DNA from: Pseudonocardia cypriaca | GTDB lineage: Bacteria; Actinomycetota; Actinomycetes; Mycobacteriales; Pseudonocardiaceae | Direction: 5' to 3' | DNA: 64,000 nucleotides | Assembly (NCBI RefSeq): GCF_006717045.1 | Contig: NZ_VFPH01000003.1 | Location: 1,178,001 to 1,242,000 of the forward strand | In this document: in pieces, positions 51,429-59,574 of the stretch | Layout of the letters: every line of letters starts with the position of its first letter | Position numbering within the stretch: position 1 is the stretch's first letter | Notes under the pieces: model-generated | What the model was told of the DNA's origin: nothing | Databases searched by the model: none | The model's input: only the letters and a program-made list of their open reading frames with translations | Position numbers and translations under genes: made by a program

Positions 51429-53095
51429 ACCTCGTCATCGCACAGGCGCCGGCCTCCCCGGGCGTCGGCAACCCGCTGCTGAACATCGGCATCTTCGCCG
51501 CGTTCGTCGTGGTGACGCTGGTCGTGGTGTTCCGCGCCAGTCGCAACAACCGCACGGCGGCCGACTACTACGCAGCCGGGCGGTCGTTCACCGGCCCGCA
51601 GAACGGCGTCGCGATCGCCGGTGACTACCTGTCCGCGGCGTCGTTCCTCGGTATCGCGGGTGCGATCGCGGTGAACGGCTACGACGGGTTCCTGTACTCG
51701 ATCGGCTTCCTCGTCGCGTGGCTGGTGGCGCTGCTGCTGGTCGCGGAGCTGCTGCGCAACACCGGCAAGTTCACGATGGGCGACGTGCTGAGCTTCCGGA
51801 TGCGGCAGCGTCCGGTGCGGGCTGCTGCGGCCACCTCCACGCTCGTCGTGTCGTTCTTCTACCTGCTGGCGCAGATGGCGGGCGCGGGCGCGCTCATCGC
51901 GCTGCTGCTGCAGATCCCGAACAGCAACACCTTCGGCCAGGGTGTCGTGATCGCCATCGTCGGCGCGCTGATGATCACCTACGTGATGGTCGGCGGCATG
52001 AAGGGCACCACCTGGGTGCAGATCATCAAGGCCGCCCTGCTGCTCATCGGAACCGCGGTCATCACCGTCTGGGTCCTCGCCCTGTTCGGGTTCAACCTGT
52101 CGGCCCTTCTCGGCCAGGCCGTGGACGCCAATCCTCAGGTGCAGACCTCGCCCACCGCAGCGCCCAAGGAGCTGGGCGAGCGGCTGCTGATCCCGGGCCT
52201 GCAGTACGGCGCGACGACCACGGCGAAGATCGACTTCCTGTCGCTCGGCCTCGCTCTCGTGCTCGGGACGGCCGGCCTGCCGCACATCCTGATGCGCTTC
52301 TACACCGTGCCGAGCTCGAAGGAAGCGCGTCGCTCCGTGGTGTGGGCGATCTGGCTGATCGGCATCTTCTACCTGTTCTCGCTGGTGCTGGGTTACGGCG
52401 CGGCGGCCCTGGTGGAGGGTGGCGCGCAGCGCATCGCGACGGCACCGGGCGGCACCAACTCGGCGGCACCGCTGCTCGCGTACCAGCTCGGCGGCGAGTT
52501 CCTGCTCGGGATCATCTCGGCGGTCGCGTTCGCCACGATCCTGGCGGTCGTGGCCGGCCTGACGATCACGGCGTCGGCGTCGTACGCCCATGACGTGTAC
52601 GCGAACGTCATCAAGAAGGGGCAGACCAGCCCGGACGCCGAGGTGCGGGTCGCCCGCATCACCGCCGTGGTCATCGGCGTCATCGCCATCGCAGCCGGCA
52701 TCCTCGCCCGCAACCAGAACATCGCGTTCCTGGTGGCGCTGGCGTTCGCGGTGGCGGCCTCGGCGAACCTGCCGACGATCCTCTACTCGCTGTTCTGGAA
52801 GCGGTTCAACACCACCGGTGCGCTCTGGAGCATCTACGGCGGTCTCGCCTCCTGCGTGCTCCTGATCGTGTTCTCGCCCGCGATCTCCGGCCGTCCGACG
52901 TCGATGATCGCGAACGTGGACTTCCACCTGTTCCCGCTGTCCAACCCGGGCCTGGTGTCGATCCCGCTCTCGTTCATCCTGGGCGTCATCGGCACCTACG
53001 TCGGCGGCAGGCACCCCGTCGAGGAGGGGAAGTTCGCCGAGATGGAGGTCCGCTCCCTCACCGGGGCCGGCTCCGAGAAGGCGATCGTGCACTGA
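51425..53095 (+). CDS. actP: Cation/acetate symporter ActP-like (SSS family)
   Basis: SSS symporter of 556 residues with about 13 transmembrane segments, more typical of ActP than the two copies upstream. Segments include YYAAGRSFTGPQNGVAIAGD, YLSAASFLGIAGAIAVNGYD, GMKGTTWVQIIKA and GTAGLPHILMRFYTVPSSKEA. It takes up acetate or related short carboxylates with sodium or protons. Its ATG lies within the DUF485 stop. A strong terminator follows, ending the transport locus. Confidence 0.9.
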   Translation: MNLVIAQAPASPGVGNPLLNIGIFAAFVVVTLVVVFRASRNNRTAADYYAAGRSFTGPQNGVAIAGDYLSAASFLGIAGAIAVNGYDGFLYSIGFLVAWLVALLLVAELLRNTGKFTMGDVLSFRMRQRPVRAAAATSTLVVSFFYLLAQMAGAGALIALLLQIPNSNTFGQGVVIAIVGALMITYVMVGGMKGTTWVQIIKAALLLIGTAVITVWVLALFGFNLSALLGQAVDANPQVQTSPTAAPKELGERLLIPGLQYGATTTAKIDFLSLGLALVLGTAGLPHILMRFYTVPSSKEARRSVVWAIWLIGIFYLFSLVLGYGAAALVEGGAQRIATAPGGTNSAAPLLAYQLGGEFLLGIISAVAFATILAVVAGLTITASASYAHDVYANVIKKGQTSPDAEVRVARITAVVIGVIAIAAGILARNQNIAFLVALAFAVAASANLPTILYSLFWKRFNTTGALWSIYGGLASCVLLIVFSPAISGRPTSMIANVDFHLFPLSNPGLVSIPLSFILGVIGTYVGGRHPVEEGKFAEMEVRSLTGAGSEKAIVH

Positions 53096-53110
53096 TCCGA
53101 CCCAGCACGG

Positions 53111-53142
53111 AACGGCGCCCGGCCCTGTGGCCGGGCGCCGTT
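53111..53142 (+). terminator. Intrinsic terminator after actP
   Basis: AACGGCGCCCGGCC (53111-53124) and GGCCGGGCGCCGTT (53129-53142) form a perfect 14-bp stem on loop CTGT, 15 bp after the actP stop. The U-tract is weak (TTCTGCGTT), as is common in actinomycetes. Confidence 0.85.
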
Positions 53143-53188
53143 CTGCGTTAACCGGGGTGTGACGTCCCGGCGTGCGAGGATTGCGGCC

Positions 53189-53521
53189 ATGACCGGACCA
53201 GCCGTCCAGGAGGTGTCGGTGGCGCAGCTGCCGCCCGACGCCGCTCTGCTCGATGTCCGCGAGTCCGACGAATGGGCCGCGGGCCACGCCCCTGGGGCCA
53301 CCCACCTGCCGATGTCCGAGCTCACGGCCCGGATGGACGAGCTGCCCGACGGCGACCCGCTGTACGTCATCTGCCGCTCCGGCGGCCGGTCCGCCCGCGT
53401 TGCGGCCTACCTGTCCGCACAGGGCTACCCGGCGGTGAACGTCGAGGGCGGGATGCAGGCGTGGGCCCGGCAGGGCCGCGAGATCGTCGCCGCCGGCGGC
53501 GCCCAGCCCCAGATCGTCTAG
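53189..53521 (+). CDS. Rhodanese-like sulfurtransferase
   Basis: Single rhodanese domain of 110 residues. LLDVRESDEWAAGHAPGATHLP is the CH2A region (given near residues 18-40), and the active-site loop is CRSGGRSARVA with the persulfide Cys near 62. The six-residue loop suits sulfur rather than phosphate or arsenate chemistry. ATG 53189 was chosen over an in-frame ATG-like start at 53159. Substrate unknown. Confidence 0.9.
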   Translation: MTGPAVQEVSVAQLPPDAALLDVRESDEWAAGHAPGATHLPMSELTARMDELPDGDPLYVICRSGGRSARVAAYLSAQGYPAVNVEGGMQAWARQGREIVAAGGAQPQIV

Positions 53522-53533
53522 GTCGCGGTACCC

Positions 53534-54529
53534 GTGCAACCAGCGGCTCCGGGTGCGGACGAGGCCGGCATGGGCCCGCCATGTCCGCGCTGTGGCCGCC
53601 AGGCCCCGGCGGGTGGTGGGCCGTTCTGCCCGTTCTGCGGCCGCTACCTGGCTGCCCTGCGCTGGGTGGCCGAGCCTCCGCCCAGCGCCACACCGCCCCG
53701 GCAGGTGCCCCCACGGGCCCGCTACACCGGGCCGCCGCGCTACCGCCTCCTGCCCCGGTGGGGGTTCCCGCTCGGCCCGTGGACGCCATCCGATCCGGAG
53801 CCGGAGCGGCCGGATCCGCTGGTCGGCGCGCGGACGATCCTCGGCTCGCTGGTGCCGCTGCTGTGGGCCACCGCCGCGGTGGCGTTGCTCGCCGCCGGCG
53901 CGGAGGTGTGGCGGTACGTCCTCCTGCTGGCCAGCCGGGACGGCGCGCTCCGGGCCGAGACCGTGGCCGCCTCCGACGCTCTCGTGGCGTCGGCAGGCAC
54001 CGTCGCTCCCATCCTGACGGTGGTGGTCGGCGTCCTGATGGTGCTGTGGACCGTCCGTGCCGCGCAGGCGGCCGGCGAGCACGCGCAGGTCCGGCCGTCC
54101 CGGTCCACGCGCATGATCGTGCTCGGGTGGCTCGTGCCGGGGCTGAACCTCTCGGTCCCGGGGTCCGTGCTCGCCGAGATCGAGCACAGCGCGATCGGGC
54201 TGCCGGCCGAGCGGCGCCCGCGCCCGTCGCGACAGGTGCTCGTCTGGTGGGCGTTGTGGGCGGCGAGCGCGGTGCTCACCGCCGTCGTGCTGCTGTGGTC
54301 ACTGCGCACCGGGGTGCAGGCGCGCGCCGACGGTGTCGTGCTGCACGCCGTGCTCGACCTGCTCGCCGCCGTCACCGCGGGCGTCACGGCACGGCTCGTG
54401 CTCCGGCTCACCCGGCTGCTCGCCCCGGCCGCGCCACGCAGGCGCGAGGTGCTGTTGCGGGTCGGTTCGGCGTCCACGGCGCCCGAGCAGCCCAAGGGCC
54501 TGTCCGCGCCCACGGTGTCCACGGCCTGA
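53534..54529 (+). CDS. DUF4328 membrane protein with N-terminal zinc ribbon
   Basis: Protein of 331 residues. The N-terminal double-Cys ribbon CPRCG ... CPFCG (residues 17-35) probably binds zinc. A proline-rich linker leads to about five to six transmembrane segments of the DUF4328 type (SLVPLLWATAAVALLAAG, ILTVVVGVLMVLWT, VLVWWALWAASAVL and LLAAVTAGVTARLVL). GTG 53534 is the start, 12 bp after the rhodanese stop. Function unknown. Confidence 0.78.
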   Translation: MQPAAPGADEAGMGPPCPRCGRQAPAGGGPFCPFCGRYLAALRWVAEPPPSATPPRQVPPRARYTGPPRYRLLPRWGFPLGPWTPSDPEPERPDPLVGARTILGSLVPLLWATAAVALLAAGAEVWRYVLLLASRDGALRAETVAASDALVASAGTVAPILTVVVGVLMVLWTVRAAQAAGEHAQVRPSRSTRMIVLGWLVPGLNLSVPGSVLAEIEHSAIGLPAERRPRPSRQVLVWWALWAASAVLTAVVLLWSLRTGVQARADGVVLHAVLDLLAAVTAGVTARLVLRLTRLLAPAAPRRREVLLRVGSASTAPEQPKGLSAPTVSTA

Positions 54530-54544
54530 CCGGGCCGCGGGCGG

Positions 54545-55714
54545 TCACGCCAGCCGCAGCTCCCGCAGCCCGCGCATGACGAAGTCCGGCCGTCGCGGGG
54601 GCTCGGCCCCGAGCTGCACGGCCGGAAGCCGGCGGCGCAGCGCGTCCAGGGTGGCCGCCACCTCCACACGGGCGAGCGGGGCGCCGAGGCAGTAGTGGAC
54701 GCCCGCCCCGAACCCGAGGTGCGGGTTGGGCCGGCGGCCGACGTCGAGCTCGTCCGGACGGGCGAAGACGGCCGGGTCCCGGGCGGCGGCCCCGAGCAGC
54801 GCGGCGATCTTCGTGCCGGCCGGCACCGAGTGTCCGGCCACCGCGGTGTCGACCACGGCGGTGCGCTCGAACAGCTGCAGCGGGGGGTCGTAGCGGATGA
54901 GCTCCTCCACCGCGGTCGCGTCCAGCCCCGGGTCGGCGACCAGCCGCCGCCACTGCTCGGGGTGGCGCAGCAGGGCGAGCACGCCGTTTCCGATCACGTT
55001 GACCGTGGCCTCGTGACCGGCCATGAGCAGCAGCGCGGCGGTGCCGACCAGCTCGTCGGCATCGAGGTCGGCGTCGAGCAGGTCGGTGATCAGGTCGTCG
55101 CCCGGATGCCGCCGCCGGTGCGCGGCGAGCCCGCGGAGCGCCTCCACGAACTCGGCGGCCGCCCGCTCCGCCTCCGCGCGCCGCACCCGGCCGGGGTCCG
55201 GCTCGTACATGGTGACGATCGTGTTGGACCAGCCGCGCAGCGCCGACCGTTCCGGCTCCGGCACGTCGAGCAGATCGGCGATCACCTCGACCGGCAGGAC
55301 GGCCGCGACACCCGCCATCAGGTCGGCGCTGCCGTCGGCCCGGACGCGCTCGACGAGCTCGCCGACCAGCCGGTCGGCGAGCGCCCGCACCCGCGGCTCC
55401 AGCCGGGCCGTGTGGCCGCGGTTGAAGGCGCCAGCCACCAGGCGGCGCAGCCGGTCGTGGGGCTGGCCCTCGCGTTCGAGCAGCGAGTTGCGGTGCAGCA
55501 GGTTGAAGGCCGGGAAATCGGCGGCCGGTTCGGCGTCGACCCAGATGCGGCCCAGGTCGCGCCCGCGCAGCACCTCGGAGCACGCGGCGTGCGACACCGC
55601 GACCGGGATGCCCAGCAACGGGTGCTCGTGCACCGGGGCCTGGGCGCGCAGCGCGGCGAAGGCCGGGTACGGGTCGGCGAGGAAGTCCGGGTCACCCGGG
55701 TCGAAAGGGGCCAT
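54545..55714 (-). CDS. Cytochrome P450
   Basis: Soluble P450 of 389 residues. The I-helix reads LLMAGHEATVN, the K-helix ExxR is EELIR and the heme loop is FGAGVHYCLGAPLARVE (Cys near 336). The early DPDFLADPYPAFAALR and PHDRLRRLVAGAFN are typical of CYP107-like actinomycete P450s; substrate is unknown. It is convergent with DUF4328 (15 bp) and divergent from the SEC-C gene. The second P450 of the window, not closely similar to the one at 40111. Confidence 0.92.
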   Translation of the reverse strand: MAPFDPGDPDFLADPYPAFAALRAQAPVHEHPLLGIPVAVSHAACSEVLRGRDLGRIWVDAEPAADFPAFNLLHRNSLLEREGQPHDRLRRLVAGAFNRGHTARLEPRVRALADRLVGELVERVRADGSADLMAGVAAVLPVEVIADLLDVPEPERSALRGWSNTIVTMYEPDPGRVRRAEAERAAAEFVEALRGLAAHRRRHPGDDLITDLLDADLDADELVGTAALLLMAGHEATVNVIGNGVLALLRHPEQWRRLVADPGLDATAVEELIRYDPPLQLFERTAVVDTAVAGHSVPAGTKIAALLGAAARDPAVFARPDELDVGRRPNPHLGFGAGVHYCLGAPLARVEVAATLDALRRRLPAVQLGAEPPRRPDFVMRGLRELRLA

Positions 55715-55760
55715 GGCGGTCTCATCCTGCTATGCGGGAACCGCTAACGTCTGCCGGACC

Positions 55761-56699
55761 ATGGGCAAGAAGACACGTGCCAAGGCGGCGCCCGCGGGTG
55801 AGAACCCCCGCCGCCCCTGTCCCTGCGGCTCGGGCAAGCGCTACAAGGCCTGCCACGGCGCCGGAGACGACGTGATCGTCATCCGGCCGTTCGAGGGGCT
55901 CGCCGCGGAGTGCGACCTGGTCGCGATGCGGGAGTTCCTGCCGTCGGCCACGGCCCCGCTGCCGCTGCGCGAGCCCGGCGACACCCCGGTCACGCTGGCC
56001 ACCGTGCTGCCCGGAGCCGCCGCCGCGGTCGTGCGTCCGGACGGGTCGATCCTGCTCGGCATGCAGGTGCAGGCCCACTCCGGTGACCTGTCCGCCGACC
56101 TGGCGAAGGCGCTGCGGTGGGCCCAGACGGCCGAGCCGGGCACGTCGCTCCCGGTCGTCGGCCCCGGCGTCGCGGGCGAGCTCGTGCGCCTGCAGGACGT
56201 GCTGGACCCGGCGGCGACGCTCGACGTCACCGTGCACGCGGACTTCGGCTGGTGGATCCCACCCGCCGAGGACGGCTCCGAACCCAGCCCCGACGTCACG
56301 GCCGCGCTGGAACGCGCCAACAAGGTGATCATGCCGACCGAGCCGGTGCCGGCACCCGGGGTCCGGTCCGCGTACTGGGTGGACACCGGCTCGAAGGCCC
56401 ACCTGCGCTGGGTGCGTCCCGAGCCGGAGGAGGCCCTGCTGGCCGCGCTCGCCCGCCTGCAGGCACGCGGCGAGCTGGCCCTCGCCGAGGACGCCCGGTA
56501 CGCCGGGTCGTTCCGCGCCCACGGCCTGCTCGTTCCGGTGTGGGACCTCGACCGCGAGCTGCACGCCAAGGAGTGGACCGAACCCCTGTCCACCTTCGCG
56601 GAGCGACTCGAGACCGCGCTCGGCGATGACACCCCGCTCACCGACTCCGAGCGCCGCGCCCGCGACGCACTGGCCGGGAAGCAGATCACGCTGCGCTGA
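55761..56699 (+). CDS. SEC-C motif protein (DUF5926-like)
   Basis: Protein of 312 residues. An N-terminal SEC-C zinc motif RPCPCGSGKRYKACHG (near 18-33) is followed by a conserved actinobacterial domain (DUF5926) with GWWIPPAEDGSEP and YWVDTGSKAHLRWVRPEPEE. SEC-C occurs at the SecA C-terminus and in many other proteins and contacts metal, SecB or ribosomes. ATG 56 kb side start at 55761 is clear. Function unknown. Confidence 0.85.
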   Translation: MGKKTRAKAAPAGENPRRPCPCGSGKRYKACHGAGDDVIVIRPFEGLAAECDLVAMREFLPSATAPLPLREPGDTPVTLATVLPGAAAAVVRPDGSILLGMQVQAHSGDLSADLAKALRWAQTAEPGTSLPVVGPGVAGELVRLQDVLDPAATLDVTVHADFGWWIPPAEDGSEPSPDVTAALERANKVIMPTEPVPAPGVRSAYWVDTGSKAHLRWVRPEPEEALLAALARLQARGELALAEDARYAGSFRAHGLLVPVWDLDRELHAKEWTEPLSTFAERLETALGDDTPLTDSERRARDALAGKQITLR

Positions 56700-57079
56700 G
56701 TGCTCGTGAGGGAGGCGCTGCGCCGGTACGTCCGCGCGGCGCCTTCCCGCCGGCTACGGCGATGATCCCCGCTGATCACGGCTCGGGTGCGTTCCGCGGA
56801 ACGCAGCCGGCGGTGCCGTTGTGGTGGCGAAGCGTTCCGGTGGGCGCGGGAACGGCGCGCCCACCGGCGGCTTCGGTCCATGGCTGCTCCCACGACCATG
56901 GACGCCCGATACACCGGACCATGAACGTCAAGATCGCGAGTAGCGGTCGTCCATGGCTGTCGCCACAGCAGTAGCCAACCGACACAGCGGATCATCCGCG
57001 CGACCACCGCCGAACGTGCCGGTAACAGCGCGGAACGCTCATGATCGAACGTCTGGCTGCGCGTAGCCGCCCACGCCCG
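56700..57079. other. 380-bp gene-free stretch with palindromes
   Basis: No convincing gene is present. It holds a perfect 18-bp palindrome TGCGTTCCGCGGAACGCA (56788-56805) and an inverted repeat GTCCATGG (56876-56883) / CCATGGAC (56896-56903), with another GTCCATGGCTG near 56949. It lies between the SEC-C gene (plus) and the CPBP gene end (minus), so these are downstream regions of convergent genes; the symmetric sites may be hairpins that end transcription or mobile-element traces. Confidence 0.5.
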
Positions 57080-57886
57080 TCAGGGGAGCCAGGCCGCCCG
57101 GCCGGAGAGTGCGGCGTAGCCGAGGAACGCCACGATGTCGATCAGGGCGTGCGCTCCGACGAGCATCCAGAGGCGGTTGGTGCGCTGCCAGACCCGGCCG
57201 AACACCAGCCCCATGACGATGTTGCCGATGAACCCGCCGAGGCCCTGGTAGAGGTGGTAGCAGCCGCGGAGCACGGCCTGGACCACGACCGACCGGTTCT
57301 CCGACCAGCCGAGCTGGCGCAGCCGCGTGATCAGGTAGGCGACCATCACCACCTCCTCGGCCCAGCTGTTCGCCGCGGCCGACATCAGCAGCACCGGCAC
57401 CCGCCACCAGGTATCGCCGAGGGTGGTGGGCGCGATCGTCACGCTCACGCCGATCGCGCGTGCGACCAGGTACAGCCCCAGCCCGGGCACGCCGATCAGC
57501 GCGGCCAGGCCGGCCGAGCCGAGGGCGTCCCGGCCGGGGCGGCGCCGGTCCAGCCCGACGTCGCGCATCGCGAACCCGGCGCGCAGCAGCAGGTAGGCCC
57601 CCAGCGCGCCCCAGCCGACGAGCTGCAACACGCGCGTCAGCTGGAACGCGAGGTCGATGAGCCCGACCTCGGAAGCGGGTGCGTTGAGCGCCACCTGCTG
57701 CTCGTTGAGGGGGATCGGCTGCATCACGGCGTCGAGCAGGGCGAGACCGCTGCGCACCGCCGACAGCCCGAGCGTCACTGTGAGGACGACCAGGACCTCC
57801 AGCCCGACGAGCCGGCGGGTCCGCGGGTCGGTGAGCAGGGCCGTTCCGGACGGCGGCGGAGCGATCCAGTCCCGGAGAGCGGTCAC
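57080..57886 (-). CDS. CPBP-family intramembrane protease
   Basis: Membrane protein of 268 residues with seven to eight hydrophobic segments. The CPBP/Abi motifs are EEVVMVAYL (the usual EExxxR with Arg missing), CYHLYQG and GAHALIDIVAF. The glutamates and histidines for catalysis remain. Actinomycete relatives share the AEEVVMVAYLITRLRQLGW pattern in my recollection, so this may be a distinct subgroup. GTG 57886 is the start, divergent from the next gene by 36 bp. Confidence 0.85.
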   Translation of the reverse strand: MTALRDWIAPPPSGTALLTDPRTRRLVGLEVLVVLTVTLGLSAVRSGLALLDAVMQPIPLNEQQVALNAPASEVGLIDLAFQLTRVLQLVGWGALGAYLLLRAGFAMRDVGLDRRRPGRDALGSAGLAALIGVPGLGLYLVARAIGVSVTIAPTTLGDTWWRVPVLLMSAAANSWAEEVVMVAYLITRLRQLGWSENRSVVVQAVLRGCYHLYQGLGGFIGNIVMGLVFGRVWQRTNRLWMLVGAHALIDIVAFLGYAALSGRAAWLP

Positions 57887-57922
57887 GGTCGCGGACCCTA
57901 TCCAGCGGGTAGCCTTGTCCTC

Positions 57923-58330
57923 GTGCGCAGGCTGGTCCTCTCCCCGAGGTGGATCGTCTGGCACGTGCTCACGCTCGGCGCGATGGCCGCATGCGGCTGG
58001 CTCGCCGCCTGGCAGTGGCAGCGCGCCGGCTCCGCGATGGGAAGCGCCCTGAACGTCGGGTACGGCCTGCAGTGGCCGCTCTTCGCCGTGTTCTTCGGTG
58101 TCATGTGGTGGCGCATGCTGCGCATGGAGGCGGCGAAGCTGGAGGAGGCCGCCCCGCCTGCCGAGGAGTCCGCCGCCGCCGCTCCGCTCCCGGAGCCGCG
58201 CCCGGCCGCCCCGTCGCCGTTCGGGCCGCGCCCCCGCGACGCCGCCCCACCGCCGGTGGACGACGACCCCGAGCTCGTCGCCTACAACCAGATGCTGGCC
58301 CAGCTGGCCGCTCGCGAAACCGACCACTGA
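57923..58330 (+). CDS. Small membrane protein with Pro-rich tail
   Basis: Protein of 135 residues. Two N-terminal hydrophobic segments (HVLTLGAMAACGWLAAWQW and LQWPLFAVFFGVMWW) are followed by a Pro/Ala/Glu-rich cytoplasmic tail ending DDPELVAYNQMLAQLAAR. GTG 57923 is the start. It is followed 7 bp later by a DUF3817 gene; this pair is familiar in actinomycetes. Function unknown. Confidence 0.72.
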   Translation: MRRLVLSPRWIVWHVLTLGAMAACGWLAAWQWQRAGSAMGSALNVGYGLQWPLFAVFFGVMWWRMLRMEAAKLEEAAPPAEESAAAAPLPEPRPAAPSPFGPRPRDAAPPPVDDDPELVAYNQMLAQLAARETDH

Positions 58331-58337
58331 GGACGCC

Positions 58338-58655
58338 GTGCCGATCGAGACCGCCCTGCTCGCCTACCGCATCGCCGCATGGGTCACCGGCGTCGGACTA
58401 CTCGTCCTCGTGCTGATCGCGATGCCGATGAAGTACATCTTCGGCCAGCCGGAGCTGGTGGCGGTCGTGGGCGTCACCCACGGCTTCCTCTACATGATCT
58501 ACATCGTCTGCACGCTGCTGCTGGCCGAGCGCGGGCGGTGGAAGCCGCTCGACGCCCTGCTGATCCTCATCGCGGGCACGATCCCGGTGGCCTCGTTCAT
58601 CGCGGAGCGGCGGGTCACCCACCGGGTGCGCGCCGGGCGGTCCCCCGTCAGCTAG
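58338..58655 (+). CDS. DUF3817 membrane protein
   Basis: Protein of 105 residues with three transmembrane helices and the DUF3817 pattern AYRIAAWVTGVGLLVL, HGFLYMIYIVCTLLLAERG, and a basic C-terminus (RRVTHRVRAGRS). GTG 58338 is the start. Relatives are inner-membrane proteins of unknown role, sometimes near cytochrome or SURF1-like genes. It overlaps the 3' end of the minus-strand DUF2470 gene by 8 bp (convergent). Confidence 0.85.
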   Translation: MPIETALLAYRIAAWVTGVGLLVLVLIAMPMKYIFGQPELVAVVGVTHGFLYMIYIVCTLLLAERGRWKPLDALLILIAGTIPVASFIAERRVTHRVRAGRSPVS

Positions 58656-59457
58656 CGGGTCGAGTGCCCCCGAGCGGGTCGACATCGGCCCCGCGCCGCA
58701 TCGGGCACCCGATCAGGTGCTGCATCTGCACGCGCAGCTCCTCCACGCTGGTGGCCGGCTTGGCCCATGCGATCCGCACGTCGTGGTCGCGGCCGGGCGC
58801 CTCGAGCCGCAGGCGCAGGCCGTAGCGATCCATTCCCAACGGGCGCAGCCGTGCGTCGCGCAGGTCGCGCAGCGCAGGCGGCAGGTGCCGGACGAGCAGG
58901 TCGAGGACGTCCGAGTGGGACTGCTCGAGGTGCGCGAGCCAGTGGCCCTCGTAGCGGCAGAACGGGTCGGGCCATGCGGCCGCCAGGTCGACGGGGGTGA
59001 GGGCGGCGGTGCCCTCCGAGTCGGACAGCACGGCCGATCCGGGGTCGAGCCGCACCAGGGTGGCGCCGTGGCCGAGCCGCAGCAACTCCTCGTCCGGCCG
59101 CACGTCGGCGACCTGCAGCGCCATGCGCCGGGCGATGTCGCGCTCCGGGAGCCGTAGCCGCCCGGTGACCCACAGCAGCCCGCGGACGGGCTCCCTGAGC
59201 TCCACGGGGGCGAGGTCGGTGATCTCGAGCATCGCAGCGAACTCGCCGCCGGGCGCGGACCGGATCGCGTCGAGCACCGGCTCGTCGTCGTCCAGCAGCA
59301 GGACCGCGGAACCGTCTGCCCGGACGTGGTGCACGAGGGGCACGGCCTGGGGCGCTCCAGTGCCGACGAGGCACGCCGTGCCGCCCCTTGCGGCGACGCT
59401 GCGGGCGCGCTCGGCTGCCGACGGCGTGGGCGGTCGGCGGGGCCGGGTGGATCCCAA
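58648..59457 (-). CDS. DUF2470-domain protein, FMN-binding/heme-utilisation type
   Basis: Protein of 269 residues. The first 160 residues resemble the pyridoxamine 5'-phosphate oxidase-like split barrel of HugZ; the C-terminal DUF2470 (about 170-260) has SHSDVLDLLVRH and GLRLRLEAPGRDHDVRIAW. Relatives degrade or bind heme. The start is TTG 59457 with GGAGGT 6 bp upstream. An IdeR/DtxR iron box lies 18 bp upstream of the start, so it should be induced when iron is low; heme iron recovery is inferred. Confidence 0.82.
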   Translation of the reverse strand: MGSTRPRRPPTPSAAERARSVAARGGTACLVGTGAPQAVPLVHHVRADGSAVLLLDDDEPVLDAIRSAPGGEFAAMLEITDLAPVELREPVRGLLWVTGRLRLPERDIARRMALQVADVRPDEELLRLGHGATLVRLDPGSAVLSDSEGTAALTPVDLAAAWPDPFCRYEGHWLAHLEQSHSDVLDLLVRHLPPALRDLRDARLRPLGMDRYGLRLRLEAPGRDHDVRIAWAKPATSVEELRVQMQHLIGCPMRRGADVDPLGGTRPAS

Positions 59458-59474
59458 CGTGACACCTCCGTGAC

Positions 59475-59493
59475 TTAGGTGAGGCTAAGTTAT
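59475..59493. promoter_or_regulatory. IdeR/DtxR iron box
   Basis: TTAGGTGAGGCTAAGTTAT matches the 19-bp iron-box consensus TTAGGTTAGGCTAACCTAA at 15 positions. It lies 18 bp upstream of the DUF2470 start and 82 bp upstream of the divergent gene at 59575, so it could control both when iron is plentiful. Confidence 0.75.
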
Positions 59494-59574
59494 CCGGTGC
59501 CTCGACGGGTGTCCAGCGCGCGAACCCACGGCCGATGTCACACGGCCCGAGCACACCCGTTAGCGTCTGGGACT

